DNA from: RGIG4140 sp045638265
GTDB lineage: Bacteria > Pseudomonadota > Alphaproteobacteria > CAAHEQ01 > UBA3637
DNA: 64,000 nucleotides
Direction: 5' to 3'
Assembly (NCBI GenBank): GCA_045638265.1
Contig: JAZUBA010000044.1
Span: 186,001-250,000 of the forward strand
Shown: positions 26,448 to 34,492 of the stretch, piece after piece
Layout: every line of letters starts with the position of its first letter
Numbering within the stretch: the stretch's first letter is position 1
Translations under genes and position numbers: made by a program
The notes under the pieces: model-generated
Told to the model about the DNA's origin: nothing
The model's input: the letters and a program-made list of their open reading frames with translations, nothing else
Database searches by the model: none

Positions 26448-27959
26448 GTGAAAATCAATTTATCTTTTCTCTCACATCCGTTACCGTTTTGGAAAACAAG
26501 TTTTGTTTTATTTTTATGCGGATTAATCAGTTTCTTAGGATTTGCACCCTACTTTTGCTTTCCGATTTGTCTGATGACATTTGCCGGTTTAATGTATGTT
26601 CTTAATCAATGCGACTCAAAAAAACATTCATTTTTCTATGCGTTCTTTTTTGGAGCCGGATTAGGAATAACCTCTTTATCTTGGATTTGTCAGGCACTGA
26701 TGATTGATGGCGGAAAATTTGCTTTCTTAATTCCTGTCAGTCTGATCGGTTTTGGTATTTTTATGGGCTTATTTTTTGCCTGCCCTGCCCTATGTGCTTC
26801 TTTCACAAAAAAAGGCGTTTGGCGGTGGTTGGCTTTTTGCTGTTGGTTTGTTTTGTTTGAATGGATACGCTCTTGGTTTTTAACAGGTTTCCCTTGGAAT
26901 TTAATCGGTTCTATATGGACAAATTATCCTGTTGTTCTCCAAAGTGCCTCTATTTTTGGTGTTTACGGATTATCACTAATAACACTCTTATTTTTTACGT
27001 CTTTTGCCTTGTTACCGTATAAAAAGCCATTGATTATCTGTTCCATCATTTGCTTATGCCTTATCAGTGGCGGTGCCATACGGCTATATCAACATATTTC
27101 TGAAAACGTTATCGGTGTTCATTTGCGTATTGTTCAGCCAAATATTCCTCAAACACTCAAATGGAACGTTCAAAAAGCTGAAGAAAACATAGATACACTC
27201 ATTCGTCTTTCTGCAAATCACAATGACAACATTACACACGTTATTTGGCCCGAATCAGCTATCCCGTATCGCATTGAAACTGTCGCCGATTTGCGTTTAA
27301 TGAGTGCCGTTCGTCAAGGAGCAACTTTAATTACAGGAGGGTTGCGTGTTGTCAACAGAGAACAAAAAATGTTGGCAAACAGTGTATTTCTCATCAATGA
27401 TATGGCTTCAGTTGTCGGTTATGCCGACAAATCACATTTAGTCCCGTTTGGCGAATATGTCCCTTTAAGAGATGTACTACCCATCAGTAAAATTGTGCCT
27501 ATCAGTGCCGATTTTGTTTCGGGTCAAGGCATAAAAACAACCACAATCCCCAAAGCTCCTCCGGCTTCTTTACTTGTCTGTTACGAAATTATTTTCCCTG
27601 GCGAAGTTACGGATAACAATAAAAAAAGACGTCCGCAATGGATTGTCAACGTCACAAATGACGGTTGGTATGGTGATTCGGCCGGACCGCATCAACATTT
27701 AGGAATGGCTCAAATGCGTGCCGTTGAAGAAGGTTTACCTGTTATTCGTTCGGCAAATACGGGGATCAGTGCCGTTATCAGTCCATATGGTGAAATTTTA
27801 AAACAATTACCGTTAAACACACAAGGAATCATTGATTCAGAACTGCCTCGTGCCGCAGAACAAACCATTTATGGTCATTATGGCAATAAACCCTTACTTG
27901 CGTTTTTAATTATTGCAATTTTATTCTGTTGCACACAACGAAACAAAAAATCAATCTAA
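26448..27959 (+). CDS. lnt: apolipoprotein N-acyltransferase
   Basis: 503 residues with a GTG start preceded by AAAGGA. Six or seven membrane helices occupy about residues 15-215 and are followed by a nitrilase-fold periplasmic domain. The catalytic triad is visible: Glu in HVIWPESAIPYR, Lys in YADKSHLVPFGEYVP and Cys in SLLVCYEIIFPG. Lnt adds the third acyl chain to the N-terminal Cys of lipoproteins; the putative lipoprotein at 41428 would be a client. It is downstream of dnaB and the DUF192 gene. Confidence 0.95.
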   Translation: MKINLSFLSHPLPFWKTSFVLFLCGLISFLGFAPYFCFPICLMTFAGLMYVLNQCDSKKHSFFYAFFFGAGLGITSLSWICQALMIDGGKFAFLIPVSLIGFGIFMGLFFACPALCASFTKKGVWRWLAFCCWFVLFEWIRSWFLTGFPWNLIGSIWTNYPVVLQSASIFGVYGLSLITLLFFTSFALLPYKKPLIICSIICLCLISGGAIRLYQHISENVIGVHLRIVQPNIPQTLKWNVQKAEENIDTLIRLSANHNDNITHVIWPESAIPYRIETVADLRLMSAVRQGATLITGGLRVVNREQKMLANSVFLINDMASVVGYADKSHLVPFGEYVPLRDVLPISKIVPISADFVSGQGIKTTTIPKAPPASLLVCYEIIFPGEVTDNNKKRRPQWIVNVTNDGWYGDSAGPHQHLGMAQMRAVEEGLPVIRSANTGISAVISPYGEILKQLPLNTQGIIDSELPRAAEQTIYGHYGNKPLLAFLIIAILFCCTQRNKKSI

Positions 27960-27972
27960 CAAGGAGAAAATA

Positions 27973-28986
27973 ATGTTACAATATATATTTATCGGCAACT
28001 CGGTTTATGCTTTGTTTTTATATTGCTTACGATTTTATAAACAAATTGATGAAACATTATTTTTATTAGGTCCGTCTTGTACATTTGCTAATGTCAACCA
28101 TTGTTTGCCGATTTGCGCTCCTCGTAACATTAATAATATGCAAATTGTTAAAGAAGCATTACAACAACAGGTTTATTTATTGCTACAAGGACGAAAAGTA
28201 CCGTGTTACGGTAATGTTGAAACCGTTTTTTCCGATTTTTTCGTTCGTTATTTTGAATTTTATCCCATGACAGACGGATTGCGTGATACAGTAACTTATC
28301 CGCATTATTTAGAAAAAAATCTGTTCCCGAAATGTTATACTGTTCGATACAAAGGCGGATTGGATATGGAACACAAAAATCTGGAATACATTGATATCCG
28401 AAAAACATGGGATGCGTTAGATGAAGAAGCACATCAAAAAATAATGTCTATTTTCAATGTTACACCAAACGACTATGCTGTTTTAAAAGAAAAAACGACA
28501 CTATTATTAACTCAACCGCTCAGTGAAGACAACATTTGTTCAACAGAAGACAAAATCAAAATCTATCAACGGATTGTATCTCAATACGACCCAACAAAAC
28601 TGGTTATTAAAGCCCATCCGAGAGAAATAACAAATTGGGCCGATATTATTCCGAATGTCAGTATTTTATCCAATCACATACCGGCAGAAATGTTATCTTT
28701 AACCGTTCCGAATTTAAACAAAGTCGTTACGTTCTTTTCAACAGCAGCCTTTAATATGTTATCGGAAGAACAGATTGATTTTTACGGCAAAGATTTCACA
28801 CAATTAAAATTTTACACAAACGGATTGCGAACAGAAGGCAATCGTCAATATAAATCCATATCCTCATTTGATGTGGAAGACAAATATAAAACGTATCAAT
28901 TTAATTGGTTACGCATTCCTGATGAAGATAAAACACTCTATCGGTATAAAGACACACACACGTTTAAAATTACATTCCCGTCTTGA
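27973..28986 (+). CDS. glycosyltransferase family 52-like protein
   Basis: 337 residues from the ATG at 27973 (AAGGAG upstream). It has no signal peptide. The C-terminal half contains LVIKAHPRE, a following IP-E block (SNHIPAEMLSLTVPNL) and FFSTAAFNML, which resemble the nucleotide-sugar-binding half of GT52/sialyltransferase-type enzymes that decorate lipooligosaccharide or capsule. The N-terminal half opens with a Rossmann-like strand (YIFIGNSVYALFLYCLRF). The donor sugar cannot be told. It sits directly after lnt and before prs. Confidence 0.55.
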   Translation: MLQYIFIGNSVYALFLYCLRFYKQIDETLFLLGPSCTFANVNHCLPICAPRNINNMQIVKEALQQQVYLLLQGRKVPCYGNVETVFSDFFVRYFEFYPMTDGLRDTVTYPHYLEKNLFPKCYTVRYKGGLDMEHKNLEYIDIRKTWDALDEEAHQKIMSIFNVTPNDYAVLKEKTTLLLTQPLSEDNICSTEDKIKIYQRIVSQYDPTKLVIKAHPREITNWADIIPNVSILSNHIPAEMLSLTVPNLNKVVTFFSTAAFNMLSEEQIDFYGKDFTQLKFYTNGLRTEGNRQYKSISSFDVEDKYKTYQFNWLRIPDEDKTLYRYKDTHTFKITFPS

Positions 28987-29046
28987 CATTTTTCTGACCT
29001 GTGTTAAACTGATTTATGGAATATGTTAACACGAAGGAGAATGCGA

Positions 29047-29979
29047 ATGCAAATAAATATATTATCATCAGACAGATACGATTATTTAAAACAACGTATC
29101 TTATCACATCATTCGTGTTTTCAAAACATAGATGTACAGCATTTGACTTTTCCCGATAATGAACATTATTGGCGGATAGAAAATCCGACTGACATTCTCG
29201 GAAAACCGGCTGTTTATATTTGCGGAACAACTGATGATTCGGCTATTTTTGACGCTTATAATATGTGTTGCACATTAGTCAGAGAGGGCTGTTCGGAATT
29301 ACATCTGGTCATTCCTTATTTTGGCTATTCCACGATGGAAAGAGCCGTCAAAGACGGAGAAGCCGTTACAGCTAAAAACATTGCAAGATTATTCAGTTCC
29401 ATCCCGACTTCGGCACGAGGCAATCATATTTATATGCTTGATTTACATTCTGTCGGCACACAATATTATTTTGAAACAAACATTCATCCCATACATTTAT
29501 CGTCGTGGCAGGTTATTAAAAATATCATTATGAATTTAGGAACAAATACCGTTTTGGCGGCCCCTGATATGGGACGGGCAAAATGGGTTCAAAAAATGGG
29601 GATAGAACTCTGTATGAACACGGCTTACATTATGAAAAAACGCATTTCCGGTTCTCAAACGGAAGTACTTGCCTTAAATGCAGATGTTAAAGGCAAAAAT
29701 GTTGTGATTTTTGATGATATGATTCGGTCTGGTTCTTCTATCATCAAAGCAGCTGAAGGATATAGAAATATCGGCGCAGAAAAAATTTCGGTTGTATGTG
29801 TCCATGGTGTTTTTGTTCCCAATGCCATAGCCCAACTCAAATCCTGTGGGTTGATTGACAAAATCTATTGTACCAATTCACATAGTCGTACAACGCAAAT
29901 TCAAGATGATTTTATTCAGATTTATGATATTTCGCAAGTGATATCCGATGCACTGATAAAAACCATTTTAAGAATATAA
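29047..29979 (+). CDS. prs: ribose-phosphate pyrophosphokinase (PRPP synthetase)
   Basis: 310 residues from the ATG at 29047, chosen because AAGGAG lies seven bases upstream; two earlier in-frame ATGs are too close to it or precede it. It makes PRPP from ribose 5-phosphate and ATP. Motifs: MLDLHSVGTQYYF, the catalytic flexible loop with Lys/Arg (MKKRISGSQTEV) and the PRPP-binding loop VIFDDMIRSGSSI. The N-terminal region (LSSDRYDYLKQRI) is more divergent than usual Prs, so this may be a second or specialised enzyme. Confidence 0.85.
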   Translation: MQINILSSDRYDYLKQRILSHHSCFQNIDVQHLTFPDNEHYWRIENPTDILGKPAVYICGTTDDSAIFDAYNMCCTLVREGCSELHLVIPYFGYSTMERAVKDGEAVTAKNIARLFSSIPTSARGNHIYMLDLHSVGTQYYFETNIHPIHLSSWQVIKNIIMNLGTNTVLAAPDMGRAKWVQKMGIELCMNTAYIMKKRISGSQTEVLALNADVKGKNVVIFDDMIRSGSSIIKAAEGYRNIGAEKISVVCVHGVFVPNAIAQLKSCGLIDKIYCTNSHSRTTQIQDDFIQIYDISQVISDALIKTILRI

Positions 29980-29997
29980 ATCCTAAACAGAAATAAA

Positions 29998-30036
29998 AAA
30001 AAATCAGACAATCTTTCAACCGTCCGATTTTTTTGT
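29998..30036. terminator. bidirectional intrinsic terminator between prs and DUF805 gene
   Basis: AATCAGAC and GTCCGATT pair with one mismatch around the loop region CAATCTTTCAACC. There are A/T runs on both sides, so it can serve both convergent genes. Confidence 0.65.
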
Positions 30037-30038
30037 TA

Positions 30039-30608
30039 TTATTCAAACTCTGGATCATACTTGTTTTTATGGGGTTGACTGGGCATAAATGCAAATACCA
30101 AAACCATAATATCTACAACCAAGTTGACAATACCTTCAAAAATACGTGCAATAATTGCAGAAGACAAAGAAAAAGACATAATAACACTTATTAAGGCGGC
30201 TATGATAGGTGCCCATAAAAATTTAGCACTACGACCCGTATCATGTATTCGTCTAATTATAAGTGTTGTGACTGGAATAAATAAAATGACACTAACCATT
30301 GTAAACGTAAAATCCGTATCACCAAACAACAGCATCATAATCACTATAACAGGTAATGTGCCTAAACCACCCCACCAATATTCGGCCCGAGTCGCCCGAC
30401 CCTTCCAATCCAATGAATTTCCCCAAAAACGCTGAATTGCTTCCCAACATGAATAAGTTGGTATCACATACGTCTCCGTCTCACACTTTCCTACTTGTTT
30501 CAGCAACACCGTTTTTTGCAGTTCATAATCTTTTTCAGACAAAAACCCGCCTCTTCGCATTTCATCTAATTTTTCAATTTCAGCAAATTTATCTGTTACA
30601 ACGCTCAT
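30039..30608 (-). CDS. SHOCT + DUF805 membrane protein (paralogue 2)
   Basis: 189 residues. Residues 5-35 are SHOCT-like (KFAEIEKLDEMRRGGFLSEKDYE), followed by a DUF805 domain (from about residue 55: FWGNSLDWKGRATRAEYWWG) with four membrane helices and the family block RRIHDTGRSAKFLW. AGGATG precedes the ATG. It is the second of two tandem paralogues, 9 bp after the first. DUF805 proteins have no defined reaction that I can name. Confidence 0.8.
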   Translation of the reverse strand: MSVVTDKFAEIEKLDEMRRGGFLSEKDYELQKTVLLKQVGKCETETYVIPTYSCWEAIQRFWGNSLDWKGRATRAEYWWGGLGTLPVIVIMMLLFGDTDFTFTMVSVILFIPVTTLIIRRIHDTGRSAKFLWAPIIAALISVIMSFSLSSAIIARIFEGIVNLVVDIMVLVFAFMPSQPHKNKYDPEFE

Positions 30609-30617
30609 TTTATCATC

Positions 30618-31232
30618 CTAAGAAAACTTACCGTATTTATTTGCTTTTGTTTCTGACGGCATTAATGCAAAAACAATGGCAGCAATCCCAAATCCTAAAC
30701 ATAAGAAAAAACCCAAAAATCCCAATACAATAAAAATAACGGAACGAATACCATCAACATTCCCGCCAAGATAACTAATAAGAGCAAAAACAAAAGCCAA
30801 TCCCACCGTTACTATCAAATAAATAGCCGGTACCCATAAAAATTTGGCACTATGACCTGTATCGTGAATCCGACGTACCAAAACCGTTGAAGTCGGTACA
30901 ATAGAAACAATACAAAACAGAACTGATAAAACTTCCACAAAATCGGCAAAAGCACTTATGAAATACAAGAAAGAAAAAATTAAAAAATTAACCAACATCG
31001 GATACCAATATTCCGCCATAGTCGCACGACCTTTTAAAACAAACGATTTTTTCCAAAAACACTTATATGCTTCTACCAAACCGATAGAAGGAATCGTACA
31101 AATAGAAGATTGTGAACCCTGCCCTAAAAGACGTTGTTTTTGCACTTCAAATTCCGCCTCTGTGAGAATCCCACGTTCTTTTAACTCATTTAACTTTGCA
31201 ATTTCTTCTAATTTTTGTGTCATCAAACTCAT
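30618..31232 (-). CDS. SHOCT + DUF805 membrane protein (paralogue 1)
   Basis: 204 residues with the same layout as its neighbour: a SHOCT-like start (KLEEIAKLNELKERGILTEA), then DUF805 (FWKKSFVLKGRATMAEYWYP ... RRIHDTGHSAKFLW) and four membrane helices, the last pair longer and more hydrophobic. AAAGGAGG precedes the ATG, so this is probably the first gene of the unit. The pair has arisen by tandem duplication. Downstream of tRNA-Asp in the opposite orientation, it marks the chromosomal side of the island. Confidence 0.8.
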   Translation of the reverse strand: MSLMTQKLEEIAKLNELKERGILTEAEFEVQKQRLLGQGSQSSICTIPSIGLVEAYKCFWKKSFVLKGRATMAEYWYPMLVNFLIFSFLYFISAFADFVEVLSVLFCIVSIVPTSTVLVRRIHDTGHSAKFLWVPAIYLIVTVGLAFVFALISYLGGNVDGIRSVIFIVLGFLGFFLCLGFGIAAIVFALMPSETKANKYGKFS

Positions 31233-31521
31233 GATTTGCCTCCTTTTATAGTATATTAAAATTATTATAAAGAAAATTCACACAAAAACAAGCTTTTTTT
31301 TGAAAAAGAAACAAAACTATGATTCGTTTTATACCAAAAAGGCTCAAATGAAGCATCAAAATTCAGATAAAATTCATTTTAAAACGAGGAATAGTCCTTC
31401 TAAAACCAATTTTAAAGATAAAAAAATGCTTTAAAATTAAAGAATTATAAAATAATTTTAAAAAAGATAAAAAAACACTTGCAAAGTCAAAAAAAATCTG
31501 ATAAAAAGATACACATCCCAA

Positions 31522-31598
31522 GGGGGTGTAGCTCAGCTGGTTAGAGCGCCTGCCTGTCACGCAGGAGGCCGAGGGTTCGAGTCCCTTCACTCCCGCCA
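31522..31598 (+). tRNA. tRNA-Asp (anticodon GTC)
   Basis: A 77-nt cloverleaf: acceptor GGGGGTG pairs with CACTCCC; D arm GCTC/GAGC; anticodon stem CCTGC/GCAGG with loop CTGTCAC (anticodon GTC); T arm GAGGGTTCGAGTCCC; encoded CCA. It is preceded by A/T-rich DNA. The last 16 nt are duplicated at 37847-37862, showing that the 3' end was used as an integration site. Confidence 0.96.
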
Positions 31599-32008
31599 TT
31601 CATTCCACAAGACATTGTTTTTGTGGAATTTTTTTTACCCTTTTTTTTAGGCTTTTTTTCCTTCCCGTCACAGCCCACCGTCACTTTGCCCGATAAAGAC
31701 TTTTAGACACACCTATATTTTAAGATTTTATAACCATTCTTCCCGAACGGATTTTTAGGATTTTTATGACTTCTGCCCGATTGGATTTTTCGAATGATTG
31801 AACACGAATCATTTTTTTGACCGATTGCCTTTTACATACTTTTAACACTTATGCCCCCATTAGACATTATATCTTCAAACTCTCCACGGCATTGGATAGC
31901 ATTTGAGGATTATAGTTGAAGTATCTTTGAGTTGTGCTGATATTCCTGTGATTTGCTAATCTTTGAACCAAACAAATATTGACACCACTATTAACCAACT
32001 TGGACACG
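31583..32008. repeat. direct repeat R1: tRNA-Asp 3' end plus island end (att-like)
   Basis: It is about 90% identical, by eye, to 37847-38271. It contains the tRNA end CCCTTCACTCCCGCCA, an imperfect terminator-like hairpin (TTCCACAA...TTGTGGAA), stretches around TTTTAGACACACC and the 3' end of an integrase gene. Together with R2 it brackets the metal-efflux operon. Confidence 0.85.
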
Positions 32009-32010
32009 AA
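31867..32010 (-). pseudogene. tyrosine integrase 3'-end remnant (copy 1)
   Basis: The minus-strand translation gives NICLVQRLANHRNISTTQRY and the ending MLSNAVESLKI, the same C-terminus as the longer remnant at 38130. It contains the His and the tyrosine-bearing TTQRYF of the tyrosine-recombinase active site but no upstream domain; the frame is lost beyond about 32010. Confidence 0.7.
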
Positions 32011-32103
32011 TAAGGGCCTATTAAATTTCTTTGACTATTACTTTTGTACATCAAAATCTTAAAAAAAGTTGCAAAAATTTTAAAGTTATGTTAATAAAAA
32101 CGT

Positions 32104-32427
32104 ATGATTATAATAAAACGTTTGTTATTGATTGTTTTTTTTATAAATGTTATGGTTTTACCTATAACACATTTGCATGCGCATGAATTGCATACAAATA
32201 CAGAAACTGCATTTCTTTTCCATCACAACAAAACAAAGCAACACACAAAACATCATAAACATAATGGAGCAGATTGTTGCTCACATACACATTGTGGATT
32301 GGACTATTTCTTGCCAAATGTTGAAACAGTATTTGTATTAATTGGTTCTCGGTCATTTTATGATTACTTTGATATTTCGTATATTTCATACTTAAACTTT
32401 TTCATCGAACGTCCGCCAAAAGCTTAA
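32104..32427 (+). CDS. small His-rich exported protein of the metal-efflux operon
   Basis: 107 residues: a signal peptide (LLLIVFFINVMVLPITHLHA) and a His-rich stretch (HHNKTKQHTKHHKHNGADCC, residues about 40-60) followed by SHTHCGLDY, suited to binding divalent or copper-type ions in the periplasm. The C-terminal part has a hydrophobic segment. It is the first gene of the efflux operon, 51 bp before the TolC-like gene. I infer a metal-buffering or sensing role; no named family is assigned. Confidence 0.65.
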   Translation: MIIIKRLLLIVFFINVMVLPITHLHAHELHTNTETAFLFHHNKTKQHTKHHKHNGADCCSHTHCGLDYFLPNVETVFVLIGSRSFYDYFDISYISYLNFFIERPPKA

Positions 32428-32478
32428 TTTGATTAGATTTTAAATTTTTAATGCTAAACAAATTAAGAAAGGATAATT

Positions 32479-33684
32479 ATGCGTTACATTTTGTATATGT
32501 TTGCGTTTTGTCTGCTATCAATAGTAGCTTATGCAAAAAACATTACTTTTGATGAAGCTCTTTCATATGGCTTAATCAACAGTACTTTTGTAGATAAATT
32601 TGAAAAAGAAAGAACTGAAAAATTTGGGTTTGAATTTGATGATACGAAACTTGAAAACCCAGAAATAGAATATGAATATAATTTAAAAAACAATACGAAC
32701 AGTTTGCAGTTAGCACAATCTTTTAGACTATCTGACATCACGTTATCAAGAAAATCTTATAAAAAACTACTTGATAAATTGGTTGCAAACGAAGAAAAAC
32801 TTGATTTATTAAAACTATACCATCAAATATCTTTGATTTATTATGACTTATATATAATTCAAGAAAAACATAAATACGAACAACAACGGTTGTCTTTTTT
32901 AAACAAAGTATACAAACAAATTCATAATTCAATGAATCAAGATAGTCTTTTATCTGCAGAAATTTATGCTTTTGATGCCGATAAATTGTCTATTGAGGAG
33001 AATATAAAACAATTATCAGCAGAAGTTAAAAAATCTAAATTAGATTTTTTGCAAACATTAAATCTTTCTGATACCTCGCTGGTACTTTCAGAACCGCCAA
33101 CCATTAAACTGTCTATGTCTTTTGATCAATTACTAAAATCAATACAACATACGCCCAATTATCGTGATATGCTTGCTTTGCGTCATAACCAAACAAAAGA
33201 AATGGTTAACATTTTACAACAAGACCGTTATTTTCCCAAAATTCAACCAAAAATTATTTACGGTCAACTAGAAGACAACAGAAAAAGTGAATTTGGTGTT
33301 GGTCTTACCTTATCTATCCCCTTGTGGAATAAAAAAGACGGTCAGTACATTGCATTAAAAGCCAATGAAAAATACTTACAAAAAGAAATTGAAACAATAG
33401 ACAATATCTCTTTTGAAGAAATATTAAAAAATGCATATAACAGATTAGAAACACAAATTTCAATTTTTCAAAAATACCACAATCAAATAGTTCCTATGTA
33501 TCGCCAAAGTGTTCAAAAAATTGAAGATAGTTTCATAAACGGCCAAACAACAATTATTGATGTTTGGCAAATTCGAGAAAAAAGTTATGAAACGTATGAA
33601 AAATATTTATTATCGCTAAACAATGTGCTGATTGCAAAAATTGAATTAGAAACACTGATTGGTTCCAGATTGGAGGATTTATAA
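32479..33684 (+). CDS. CzcC/TolC-type outer-membrane efflux protein
   Basis: 401 residues: a signal peptide (MRYILYMFAFCLLSIVAYA) followed by the two outer-membrane-efflux-protein halves, each with a long helical hairpin (about residues 70-190 and 280-395). GVGLTLSIPLWNKKDGQY is the typical mid-protein strand motif. It forms the trimeric outer-membrane duct of the tripartite pump. AAAGGA precedes the ATG; the stop overlaps the start of the adaptor gene (TAATG), so translation is coupled. Confidence 0.85.
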   Translation: MRYILYMFAFCLLSIVAYAKNITFDEALSYGLINSTFVDKFEKERTEKFGFEFDDTKLENPEIEYEYNLKNNTNSLQLAQSFRLSDITLSRKSYKKLLDKLVANEEKLDLLKLYHQISLIYYDLYIIQEKHKYEQQRLSFLNKVYKQIHNSMNQDSLLSAEIYAFDADKLSIEENIKQLSAEVKKSKLDFLQTLNLSDTSLVLSEPPTIKLSMSFDQLLKSIQHTPNYRDMLALRHNQTKEMVNILQQDRYFPKIQPKIIYGQLEDNRKSEFGVGLTLSIPLWNKKDGQYIALKANEKYLQKEIETIDNISFEEILKNAYNRLETQISIFQKYHNQIVPMYRQSVQKIEDSFINGQTTIIDVWQIREKSYETYEKYLLSLNNVLIAKIELETLIGSRLEDL

Positions 33685-34469
33685 TGATTAAAGGATTATT
33701 TATTATTTTAACAATTTTACTTTTAACTTCAAATGTTCAGGCAGGTCCTGGACATGACCATGGCAGTTCCGGATTTGCAAATACACAAACAAGTTCATTT
33801 TTTGTTTTAAGCGATAAACAAATAAAAAATCTTCATTTAAAACAAGAATTTGTAAAATATGAAGACTTTTATTCTGTTATCACAATTCCTATGGTATTGA
33901 AGAAGCATTCTGAAATAAAAGAAAATCTTGTATCACAAGGTTTTGTTTTGGAAGGTGCTTTAATTACAAAAATAAAAAAAGATCAAGAAGTCAGTATTAA
34001 AATAGATGCTGCTCCTGATAAAGAATACCATGGAAAAATCTTTATGATTGATGAAATGATTGATCCCCGTACCCGTTTGTACAGTGTTTACGCATTACTT
34101 AACGATGAATTACCTCGTAATTGGCAAGGAATGAAAGGCGATATGCAGATAAAAATTACATCTGTCAAAGAAGCAATCTCAATCCCTTCTTCTGCTTTAC
34201 AAGGGGAGTTTGGGCATTATTACGTTTTTGTCATGAAAGGTAATCATTTTGAAAAAAGAGAAATTGAAATCGGTCAACAAGAAGGCAATAGAATAGAAGT
34301 TATCAAAGGATTAGCTTTAAATGAAGTTATTGTAACTCAGGGTTCATATCAATTAAAATATGTTACGGGAATACATGAAGATGAACATGAACACGACGAG
34401 CATGAGTATGACAATGAATATGATGAGCATAACCAGCATGATGAACATGATAAACATCTTCATGACTAA
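33684..34469 (+). CDS. short CzcB-like periplasmic adaptor with His/Asp-rich tail
   Basis: 261 residues, with a signal peptide (IKGLFIILTILLLTSNVQA), a short N-terminal HDHGSS motif, beta-barrel and membrane-proximal parts (EYHGKIFMIDEMIDPRTRLY, SIPSSALQGEFGHYYVFV) and a C-terminal tail of repeated His/Glu/Asp (HEDEHEHDEHEYDNEYDEH). Typical CzcB/CusB adaptors are 350-500 residues with an alpha-helical hairpin and lipoyl halves; those appear to be missing or minimal here. The tail is probably a metal-binding buffer. It sits between the TolC-like and RND genes. Confidence 0.75.
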   Translation: MIKGLFIILTILLLTSNVQAGPGHDHGSSGFANTQTSSFFVLSDKQIKNLHLKQEFVKYEDFYSVITIPMVLKKHSEIKENLVSQGFVLEGALITKIKKDQEVSIKIDAAPDKEYHGKIFMIDEMIDPRTRLYSVYALLNDELPRNWQGMKGDMQIKITSVKEAISIPSSALQGEFGHYYVFVMKGNHFEKREIEIGQQEGNRIEVIKGLALNEVIVTQGSYQLKYVTGIHEDEHEHDEHEYDNEYDEHNQHDEHDKHLHD

Positions 34470-34492
34470 TCAAAAGACAAGAGGTTAAAATA

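Noticed and set aside
31363..31599. 78-codon open frame antisense to tRNA-Asp (MAGVKGLEPSASCV...)
   Set aside because: It is the reverse complement of the tRNA and its flank. This 'GVKGLEPS' frame is a well-known artefact of tRNA genes with this sequence and there is no start signal.
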